64,000 nt of DNA from Sphingobacteriales bacterium 39-19 (GTDB lineage Bacteria > Bacteroidota > Bacteroidia > Chitinophagales > Chitinophagaceae). Both the position numbers and the translations under genes were made by a program. Within the stretch, counting starts at the first letter, position 1. Every line of letters begins with the position of its first letter. The stretch lies in contig MKTX01000010.1 in assembly GCA_001898465.1 (NCBI GenBank), positions 62,001 through 126,000 on the forward strand, read 5' to 3'. The notes below the pieces were generated by a model. That model was not told where the DNA came from. It made no database searches and saw only the letters and a program-made list of their open reading frames with translations. Shown in pieces: positions 27,247 through 39,200 of the stretch.

Positions 27247-27261
27247 GAACATCAATCAAAA

Positions 27262-30200
27262 TTAGAGTTTGATCAGTTTCACAACTTTGGAACGCCCTGA
27301 CTGTATTACTTCTACGTGGTAATTACCCGCCTTGAGTTCCCTGCCAAACCGTACGAGTTCGCCCGGTTCGGAAGTAAATTGTTTATAAGTTCTGCCTACG
27401 GCATCCACTACTCTAACCAGGATGCGGTTTTTCATATTATCTGTCGATATCTTGAGTTTAAATTCATCGGTAGATGGGTTCGGATACACGGTTACATCAA
27501 ACAATCCTTCGGGCGCTACCTGGTCAGTACCGGCTTTGATTTCCGGTGCTGTGGGAGGCGGTGTATTATTACCGCTGATGAGGTGAGCGGGCCTTAAGAT
27601 GGTGATATTGGCAGATCCGTATCCAATATAGTAACCACTGCTGCTATTGCTGCTGGCATCGTAACCCACGTACACATCCACGGTATAGTTACGGCTGCTG
27701 CTGCTGCCAATGCTGGTACTAAAGCTATAACTAAGGGTACCGCTGCGCAGGTCGCCGGGTGTAAGTAAAGTACTTACTGATAACCAGCCCGAGTTTTTCA
27801 CTACACTGCCGCCGGTGGTTTTTACAATGAATTTCACTTTGGCATTTGTAATATTGCCGGGTGAGTTATCGTAAGCCGGGTTGGCAGGAGATGCCGGTAC
27901 GCTGATGTCGTGAATATTTGCTTTCAATACTACATTGGCTGTAGATGAAGATGGGCTGTTGGTAAAGATCTGTGTATTACCTGTGTAATCTACCCATGCA
28001 TCTTCTTGTTTCACCAGGAGTGATTTATCGGCAACCAGTGCATTGATGACACCACCAAACTGGAAGCCCTGGAAGTTTACACTGATATTTTTCAATCCCG
28101 GTGCAAATGCTCCATTGCCAGAGGTTTCTACCATGGGAACAATTATTGATGCTTCCAAATCTACACCGTTTACAGCCGGGCTAAAGTTTGCACTACCCAG
28201 GTTTACGTTTCCGCTACCCGTCATTTTAAATGTAACCGCTCCGCCGGAACCATTACAAACCGCAACCCCGCCTGGTATGGTTACTTTAAGCTGTACATTA
28301 TCGCTGTATTGAGTTACCGGCGGGGTACTGTTGCTGGTAGGTTGTATTGGCGTAACGGTAAGTTCAGGAATACGTGGCAGGATATTTACCGCCGTAGTAC
28401 ATTTAGATACATTACCAGCCAGGTCGGTAGCCGTGTACACTACTTTAAAGTTACCCTGGCCAAATAAGATAGCGATCAGGATATTTCCTCCACTCACCGG
28501 TTGGCCCGATGAAGTAAGAATTTGGTAAGTAGTATTTACGGGGCCGCAATTATCAGTAACTGAAATGCTTCCCAGGTTAAAGGCGGCGCCGCAAGGCGTA
28601 AATACCGGGCCTACATTGGCAGGGCAAGTAATTACAGGTGGCGTTACGTCTTTAGCTGTAAGGGTTACATTACAGGTTGTGGAATTGTTATTGGCATCAG
28701 TAGCTGTTAAAGTTACAATCACAGTACCATTGTTAGTGGTAGATACATGTGTACCTGCTGCCGGGCTTTGTGTTACGGTAACCGTACCGCTTCCGCAATT
28801 GTCGCTCACTACCAGCTCTGGTACCAGGTTAGGTACGGTGAGGGTGCAACCGCTGCCTGCATCCAGGTTCACGTTGCGGTTTGGAGGACAAGAACCGATT
28901 ACGGGTACTGTTACATCTTTAGCGGTAAGGGTAGCTGTACAAGTTGCAAACAATCCTGCCGCATCGGTAGCTGTTATAACTACAGGGAAAGTAGCATTGT
29001 TGGTTGCACTTAATACGGTACCTGCAGCAGGAGATTGTGTAAGGGTAAATCCGCAATTATCGCCTGCACCTACATCACCGGTAAGGTCGGGTACTATAAT
29101 GCTGCAACCGGAAGTCATATTTACATCCTGGTCTTCGGCACAGATGATGATTACCGGAGGTACATTATCTATTGCAGTAAGCGTAGTAGAGCAGGTAGCC
29201 TGGTTGCCCGCTGCATCTGTTACCGTAAAGGTTACAGTTACCGGTGCATTGTGGCCGGCGCTTACTTCGCTGTTTGGCAATGGACTTTGAGTGATGGTAG
29301 CGCCGCAATTATCGCTGAATACCACCATGCTGGTCAAATCAGGAATGGTAATAGAACATTTACCACCCATGTTTACATTTTGATCTGTTACACATTGGGT
29401 AATAACCGGTGGCGTTACATCTTTTGCTGTAAGTGTTACGTTACAAGAAGCAGTAAGGCCACTAATATCTGTTACTGTGATGGTAACAACCTGTGTGCTG
29501 TTGTTAGAAAGGCTCAGCACAGTTCCAGCCAGCGGGCTTTGTTTCACATTGGCAATACCGCTATTATCAGATGCTGTGATAGCGCCTGTAAGATCGGGTA
29601 CTACAAATTCGCAGGCATTGCCCAGGTTTACATCCTGGTCAGGAGCACACTGTGTAATTACCGGTGGTTCATTATCCACTACGGTAATGGTAAAGCTGCA
29701 AACGGCATCGGGACTGCAACTGTTGTGTGCCGTTAAAGTAACGGTGGTTACCCCTCTTGTAAATACTGATCCGCTGCCGTCGCCGGTACCGCTGCCGGTA
29801 GTAGCGCCGCTGAAGCTATAGCTTACATCGGGGTTAGGCTGGCCTGTAATTACAGGAGTATAATTCACCACTGCTGTATTTAAACCCGCATCGGTGTTCA
29901 CATTCATATTAGCAGGGCAGGTAGTAAATACAGGAGCTGTATTTACGGTTACAGTTACCGTACCTGTTGCAGAACATCCGCTCACGGCATCTTTAGCCAC
30001 TACAGTAAATTCTGTTGTATTGGTTAAGTTGTTAGCCATCGGGCTGGCAACGGTGGCGCTGCTCAGGTTAGCCGAAGGCGTCCAGGTATAACTAAGCGCC
30101 TGAACCGGTGTAAAGATGTACCTTCTTCCTGCTGCAGGGAATACAGTAAGAGAATTGTTGGCAGTAGTGGTACTTGCCACGTTGCTGGCATTTACACTCA

Positions 30201-33200
30201 TATAATTACTAGCCGTAGAAGTAAATCCGGATAAGCCCACAGAAGCGCTAGAGCTAGCTCCTCCTGCAGTACCATAGCGGAATTCTACTACGTTGGTACT
30301 TTCGTATAACCATACCTGGTAGGTGCTGTTGGCAGCCCCTGTGGTATTCCTTGGGATGGTTACATACCATTGTACTTTTAAAATTCTGTTAGGCGCTGTA
30401 CCACTCAATAAGTATTGTACAGAACCGGTAGTACCTGTTGCCAGGTCGTCCCACCAGGGCGCCAGTTTAGGCACATTGGTGGTACTGGTTAATGAATTAG
30501 CGTACTGGCTTGACGCTGCTGTAGAACCTAATTTCATAAAGCCATCAGGCGATACAGAGAAATCAGTATAGTAATTGCCTTCAAAGTAGAAGCCAAACCC
30601 GATTGGGAGGACTCCGGAAGGGGTATCATCATCACTGGAACCAATCGCTTGGGTAGCACCGGCCATGGCATCTAAAGCGCCATTGGTATCGGTAGCAAAA
30701 GCATAGGTTTTTACCAGTCCGCCCATTTTTCCGCTCACTACTGCGTTAGCAGCTAATTGTGCGTTTCCGCCAGAGCATATCACATTTGCCACAGCAGTTG
30801 GGTTTACAGCAATGCCGGGCCCTACTACGATATTTTGTGACACTATACTGGTACAACCGTTATCATCTGTACCGGTAATGGTATAGTTGGTATTAGCCGG
30901 AGGACTGGCAATAACGGTGCTTCCGGTAGTAGCAGACAAACCGACTGCGGGGCTCCAGCTATATGTAGTAGCTCCCGATGCAGTAAGCGTAGTAGAACCG
31001 GTAGGTCCGCACACGGTAAATGATGGATTGCCACTGATGCTGAGTGAAGGCAATTCATGCACGGTAATGGGTAAGGTTTGTGTGCAGGTTTCACCGCAAG
31101 GGCTGCTGATTACTACAGTAAAGTTGTAATTACCAATGGGCAGGTTTGCCGAAATGGTAGCTGCATTGGGATATACAGTAGCGGTAACCCCATCGCTCCA
31201 ACTATAGTTCAGGCCGGCACTGCCATTTGCCCCAACCGTTAAAGTAAATGATTTGCTCTTACAGGTAGGTCCGCTCACCGCAATGGGAGAGCAGGTTAAA
31301 GGCACTACGGTTACTGAAACCGGCGATGAAGTGTTGCTGCAACCCGTACCATTATCCAGCACAGTAGCTACATAATTTGTACTTATGGTGGGGTTCACCA
31401 CTATACTGCTGCCGGTAATATTTCCGGGGTTCCAGGTAATGGTTTGGCTTGATTTACCAAATACCATATTGGGCCTGTAAGTATAGTAAGTGCTGGAAAC
31501 GCTTGAAGAGGCCTGTGTTCCGCAACTTTGCGCATTATCGGCATAGCTGCCAAATACTGAGTTGAATGAAGTGGCTGTGTAATAAATAGTACTGTTGCTG
31601 TTATAGCATAAAGAACAGGTACCATCCACGTCATTATCGTGGCACACATCCACCAGTATATTGGATACGCCATCCCATACAAATGGAGTGGTAAAGTTAA
31701 ACGTCTTAACACCTGTAGTATTCACCATTTCATCAACCGGGCCATAGCAATTGGTAAAGGAACCCACCGGTGTGCCATAGGCGCCTGTGATGCTTGTATT
31801 GGCAGTGTTAGCGATCTTAATACTAAAGGCATTCATGAGCCTGCTATTAGAGGTAGAAGAAACATGAAAGGCAAGGCTTGTGATGGGGCCGGCTGTTAAA
31901 CCTGCTCCACTGAGTTCACTTGCCAGTACCAGGTATTGGCTCCTTGATCCTTCCCACAGGTTAGCAAAAGGAGTTATACCAGTCGTACTTGTAGTGGTAG
32001 TACCTGTACCCAGGGTAGCTGTAACCGTAGGTGGAACCACTGCTGAAAGCGTTACCGGTGCGCCTGCACAGATTACAGAAGGTGATGCCGAAACCGAAGT
32101 AAACTGAGGCAAGGCATTTACTGTAACTATTACATCGGCATAAATGGTACAGCCCAGGCTGGCATCTACTCCGGTTACCCGGTAAGTATATACCCCGGCG
32201 GCAGTAGGTGTAACGGCATTGATTGACGGGCCTGTGGGGGTTCCGGAAATACCACTGGTAGCGGCATTAGCGGAAGTAACTTCCCAACTGTACACATAAG
32301 TTTGTGTATTACCTGCTTTTGAAACGGAGAGATCAAATGAAGAACCGATACACACAGCGGCAGCCGAACTCATGGGGGTAATGGCATCCGGTTGGTTCAC
32401 CGTAGCAACCACAGCCGCACGAGGCCCTTCGCAACCGGTGGTACCGTTTTGCTCAGAAACATAGAAGGTAGTTGTATTTAAAATAGATTGTAAATAAGTA
32501 TTGTTAGTTCCGGTTTGCAATACATTGCCTCCGGTTGCGGCATCATACCAGGTAAAGATACCGGTACCATTTCCAGCTCCTGATACCGAAGCAGCAGGGA
32601 TACCGGCGCCACATTGTACCGAATTGGTAACATTGGGCAGCAATGGCAGCGGGTTCACATTTACCGTAATGGTAGCAGCAGGATCAGAACTGCAACCCAG
32701 TGCATTTGTGGCCACCACGCTATATACGGTAGTTAGCTGGGGTTGTACTGAAATTGCATTACCCGTTGCAGAGCCACCACTCCAGGTCCATGCCCAATTA
32801 TAATTCGTTGCCGCTGAACTATTGGTAGTGCCGCCAAATACAAATTGAGGACGGGATGAAGTAGTACCTGTGGTACTGGAATAACTACAGATTGTAGAAG
32901 CCGCCGTATTATCTGTCCGGTAATAACTTTCAGAAACGTATGAAGTATTATCATACGCTACTTCAGATGCATCTCCACCGTAATCTAAATCGCTCCAGCA
33001 AATTTGTACCAGGATGTTTGAGGTACCATCCCATGCAAATGGTGTACTAAAGTTGTAGGTATTGGTACCCACTACCGGTATTTCAGATGCATTGGTATAA
33101 ACGGTACTCAGTCCTGTTGTAACCATACTGGAACTTAGGCTGGTTAATGAAGTTTGTGCTAATGAAACGGCAAAATTGTCGTGGTAAGAGCCCGCTGAAG

Positions 33201-36200
33201 TAACCTGTAAAGCCAATGAGGTCAAATTACCTGCCATTAAGTTGGCAGCCTGTAATTCACTTGCTTTTACCAGGTATTGAGCTTTAAAGCCACCATAATA
33301 ATGACTAAATGGAGACACATTATTACCTGTATAAGAATCACTGGTTGATGTAACCAGTGCACCGGCACCAATAGTAACCGTTCCTGGTCCGATGCTAGCA
33401 ATATCTGCCGTTAAGTTCACATTTTCACCTGCACAAACCGGTGGAACGGGTGAGGCTACCACGGATGTAATTACAGGCAGTGCTTTCACTTCTACCACCA
33501 CGGTTGACATGGCATAGCAATTAGATCCCAAATCTTCACCATTTAATGTGTAAGTAAAGGTACCTGCCTGGGTAGGTGTGATGGTAATGGGGCCCGTAGC
33601 AGAAGCAGGATTGGTAATACCACTTCCTGATTCGGGGCTGGCAGACCAACTAAAGTTATATGTATTGCTGCTGCCTGTTTGGGAATAGCTTAATGTTACC
33701 GGGCTGCCAACGCATACCGGGCTGGCGCTTGCCATCGCTGTAATTGGATCAGCTTCTATCACATACACCTGAACAATTGTTTTCTCGCTTTCGCAACCAT
33801 CTGCGCTTAGTTCAGAAACATTGAAGTTTATGCTGCTGCTGATGGGTTGTAAATAAGTAGTAGATGTGCCTGTTTGCAACAGTACATTATTTTCATCGTA
33901 CCAGTTGAATACGGGGCTGGCAGCGCCAGAAGCAGAATATACTTCGGCAGTAGGAATGCCCGTACCGCATTGCAGTGAGAACCCTCCAGAAGGAGTTGGC
34001 GGCGGTTGATTCACTATCACATCCACCGTTTTTGTGCTATAGCAACCCGTTAGCGGGTTGGTTGCTTTCACTGTATAGGTATCGCTATTATAAACAGGGA
34101 TATCTATACTGCTACCGGCCATAGCGCCCGGGTTCCATTCAAAATTATATTGCGAAGTAAAATCAGTGCCCACCATACCGCCAAATTGCATATTGGGCCT
34201 GTTATTATAAGTAGATACAGAATAAGATGCTTCCACACCGCAACTTTGAGCATCGTCATCGTAGCTGCCATATACTGAGTTAAATGAAGTAACAGAATAA
34301 GAAACACTATTTGTACTTCCGTAAGCGCCACTAATAACCCCGGTAGGATCATTATCGTGGCAAATATCAACCAGTATATTCGATACGCCATCCCATACAA
34401 ATGGAGTGGTAAAAGTAAAGCTGCGTGTACCAATACCGGGTGCCGGAATGGTAGTAGGTCCAAATACAGTAGTGAAACTACCGCTTGGCGTACCATAACC
34501 CGATAAAGAAGTATTGGCTGTGTTCGCAATTTTGATGGTATAAGCAGATAAGTCATAATTGGTAGCTGTACCGGTTACATTAAAGCTAAGCGATGTAATA
34601 TTTCCTGCTACCAGATGAGCGGCTTGTAATTCGCTGGCCAAAACCAGGTACTGGGACCTTGCCCCTTCCCAATAATTAGAGAAAGGACTTATCCCTGTTG
34701 TACTTGTAGTACCGGTACCTGTACCAATGGTTGCAACACCTGCTGCTGCTGCCAGGCTACTGGCTGCAAAATGTACCGTAGTACCCGAGCAAACTGCTGT
34801 TGCCGGGGTTACCGTAGCACTGTTAATAACCGGGTTATCGTTTACCAAAACAGAAATGGAATAACTGGTATGGCAAGCGCCATCTACTCCTTCTACGGTA
34901 TAGGTATAATTGCCGGCGGCTACGGGTGTAATTGTTATGGAAGCGCCCTGGGTATTGGCTGCTAAACCACTGCCGCTGGCAGGGCTGGCATCCCAGCTAT
35001 ATACATAATTATTAGAACCGGCTGCTTTTTGTACATCCAGCGTAAGTGAGGCTTGCAGGCATATAACGGTACTGCTGGGAATGATGCTAATGGCATCCGG
35101 TGCATTCACCGTAGCTAATACGGGTGTCCTGGGACTTTCGCAAGTAGCATCTGCAACAGATACATAAAAAGTAGTTGTTGTGTTGATTGAGTAAGCACCC
35201 AATACAAAGCTATTTTCACCTGCTAATGGAGAACCTCCTGTAGAAGTTGTGTACCAGTTGTAATGCTGGCCTGCTCCTGCTCCTATTGCATACGCAGTAG
35301 GAATACCTTCACCGCATTGTGCAGATGGGAATGTAGAAGGTGCCGCCGGAACGGGTAAGATCGTTACTGAAACCGGTGCAGATGTATTTTGGCAACCATA
35401 GTTATTTTCAATGGTTACGGTATAAGAAGTTGTTCCGCCGGGTAAAACATTAATTGTTGGTGAAGAACCTGATCCAATGGTATTGGTGCCATCGCTCCAG
35501 CTATAGGTATATACTGGCGGGGTAAAGCTATAAATGGTACCCGAAGCAGGAGCCACTGTATTATTATCGTTTGCTGCAGTTGCGCTGCTGGTATTGCTAC
35601 TGTAAGTAATACTTTGATAATTTGCAGAACCTACGGTAATACCGGCAGATCCGCTGGAGGTAGTACCTACTGATCCATAACGCAATTCAATATTATTTGA
35701 TCCTTCGTATAACCAAACCTGGAATTTAGAATTGGCCGCACCTGTTGTATTCCGGGGTACTGTTACATTCCATTGTATTTTAAATATACGGTTAGGAGCC
35801 AGTCCTGTTACAAGGGACGATACATTACCATCTGTACCGGTAGCCAGGTCGTCCCACAACGCATATATTTTCGGCGTATTGGTACTGCTGGTTACAGAAT
35901 TAGTGAATTGGCTTGATGGCGTAGTTGTACTGTTTGTAAGCATGATCCATCCATCGGGAGAAGCTGCGAAATTAGCATAATTAACCCCATCTAATTTAAA
36001 TGCAAATGGTAAGGCAATGGGCGCTGCAGGTGCATCATCCACACTACTATTAATAACAATAGTTGCGCCTGTCATGGGGTCTAAACTACCTCCCGTAGCG
36101 GCGCCAAAGTTATAAGCTGCCAGGCCCTGGTTAAGGTCACTGGCTGTAAGGGTAATTTCACTGCCGCTACATACATTATTGGAAGATGCTGCGATTTGTG

Positions 36201-39200
36201 CTATAGGCGCTTTTGATACGGTTACATCTACTGATTCTACTGTACTGCAACCACTCACGGCATCAAATGCTGATACGGTATAAGTAGTGTTTACAGCAGG
36301 AGAAACATTTTGACTGGCGCCTGTTAAATTACCCGGCATCCAGGTATAGCTATAACCTGAGTTGGAACTGCTTGCCGTTAAAGCAATGCTATTGCCCGGG
36401 CAAACCACAGGGTTGGCAGGGCTGATAGAAATACCTGGCGCAGTAGTGCTGCTGGCTAATACCGGAACCCTTCCACTACCACAGGATACTTGACCTACTA
36501 AAGTAAAGTTTGGCCTGTTATAATAATAGGAGTTAGAAGTGGTAGTACTATTACAAGCATCACTATTAGAATCACTCTGGTAATTTACAAATGAATAAAA
36601 AGAAGTAGAAGTATATGTATTTACCGAACTGGATGATCCTGAACTGCCAGCTCCAAAACAGTAGTCAATAATTATATTAGATACTCCATCCCATACAAAT
36701 GGGGTAGAGAATGTAAGCGTATTGGTACCCACGGTTACGGTATAATCAACCGGACCGAATACCGTAGTAAAGGTTCCGGATTGGAAACTGGTAAGTGAGG
36801 TGGCTGATGTGGCCATCATCTTCATGCTGTAACCCGCTAATGTAGCAGGACTGCCTACACTTGTGATGTTGATGGAGGCAGCGCTGATATTACCCGCTCT
36901 TAAACCGGCCGAAGACAATTCGCTTGCCAATACCAGTATCTGTGCACGGCCATTGCCATAAAAGGTTCCAAATGCAGCGCCCACAGCAGTAGTGTTTGTA
37001 CTAGTACCAGTACCCAATACGGCTGACCCTGCAGAAAGACTTTCTGCAGCTACATAAAATGTAGTGTTGGCAGAAATGCTGGGCGTATTAAAAGTATTGC
37101 CGGTGCCTAATGGCGCACCCCCTGTAGCGGCTGCATACCAGGTGGGTGTAGAGCCTGCCGAAGCAGTGGCCTGTAGTGTTGCAGAACCTATACCACAAAT
37201 TGTACCGGGTGTAGTGGACACAATATTGTGCTGAAAAATGACGTGTATGGGTGTAGAAACTACTGTAACCGGTCCATTAGAACATGTTATCTGTAGTTGA
37301 TAATAAATGTTGGTTGTAGGTGTCACCGTAAGTGTAGGCGTAATAGCATTTGCTACATTCACATAAGTGATGCCATCTGTAGAAGATTGCCATTGGTAAC
37401 TATATCCTGATTCTAAACTAGAAGGAGGATTCTCTACACTGAGTGTAATCTGCTGACCAATACAAATCGGGTTAGACGTGCTAACTGTATTACCCGGTGT
37501 AGGCGTAACACAAGTAACAGATGGATTACCATCAAACTCATCAGCACCTATATCATTTTTATCTGCTATAGCGCCGCCATTCACCGAGCCTGCCGGGCCG
37601 GGCCTTGCATCACCGTCAATATCTGTTGTAACTGTACTGATAGCTAAGCCCGCACTTTCTAACTGATTTGGCGTTGCTGAAGCCGGTATATGCAAATAGC
37701 CGGCATCGTTTCCTACTTCACTTACAAAAACCGGATCTACTGAAATAGAAGCCAGGTCTCTGCCTCCCATGGCTGGTTTATAAGTTACAAAATCAGGATA
37801 AAAATTGGTGCCATCCCAAAAAACTCCGGATGTACCTAAAAATGAGTTATTGTTTGAAGCAGAGGCATAACTGGTAAGGGTAGTTGAACTCCTTCCATAA
37901 GCAATAGATTTACCCAGGCCTTTGGGTGCAGAACGATTTACCAGTAAATTATTTTGCATGAGCAGCGTGGATGAAGTAGAAGCATATATAGCTGCTGTAG
38001 ATGCATTGGTACCGGAAGAAACAGAAGAAGCAGGAATGAAAACGGTATTATTATACAAGTTTACAGTACCCGCTGATACATAGATACCTGCTATTGACAA
38101 ATAGGGTGCCGTAGTGGATGAATAGGTAGTGGAATTTAAATTTCCTATCATATTATTATATACATCCAATGCCGTGCTACTGGTAGACAAGTATATACCA
38201 TAACAAACACCTGTAGTTCCGGATGTTGAAAAATTATATCCTTTGTTTTTCGATACTTTACCTCCATAAACACTGGAGGATATATAATAAGGATAAATAG
38301 TTGCCGATGTACCACCGGTAGAATTCAAATCATGAACCTCGTTATTACTCATGCTGATATCATAACCATAACTTACTCTAAGGCCAATAATTGTCGCCCC
38401 ACCGGAAGCATTAAAATTGTACACCTTGTTATTGTTGTAAGATTTAGTTCCTGTAGTAGTAGTTAATTGATAAATACCATAAAGAGTAGATGAACTTGTA
38501 GCGGTAGTAGTAAAATTAAATACATTGTTATTATTCACTTGTTCTGTATAGGAAGAACTTCCTGAATACATACCATACATAGTAGCAGAAGCAGATTTAG
38601 AAATATCTTTTATGGTATTACCTGATAAGGAAATGATAAAACCGCTACCCCAGCTTATACCATAAAAAGCACCCGTGGTACTGCTGCTGATGTTTTTAAT
38701 GGTATTATTGTTAAAATTAAGTGTACTGGAACCTGAGGAAGTGGAATTTAAAATCCCGTAAAATGAACCGCTGCCAGATTGGTTGCAGGCGAAATTAGCA
38801 ATGGTATTCCCATTCACGTTACAGGGAAGTGAAGCAGAAGAATTAAAAGTAGTATTTATGCCATAAACAGAAGCCCCTGTTCCGGTATATGTTGTAGTAC
38901 CCGTACCATCTGCAGCAGCATATCCAATCTTATTATTCTCAATGGTTACGCCTTCTCCATAAGTGGAATTACTGAAATAAATATAATAAAAACTACTCGT
39001 GCCGGTAAATGCCCGGCTCGCTGTTTGGTATAATTTGTTTTGAGAGATATTATACTGTGTATTTCCGCCACTAACATATATAAACGATGCCGCTCCTGAT
39101 GCCAGGAAAATATCATGAATATTATTGTTTGTAATGTTAATCCCGCTATTTGCAATGTTCAGGTTGGTAGTGGTACCATTTGCATAAATCCCTTTAGAGG

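Noticed and set aside
27142-27300. Small plus-strand frame of 52 codons preceded by a strong AGGAGGT Shine-Dalgarno-like sequence
   Set aside because: It is antisense to the 3' end of the 4186-codon gene, runs straight through that gene's intrinsic terminator, and the product has no recognisable features. Bacteroidetes rarely use Shine-Dalgarno sites, so the match is probably chance.
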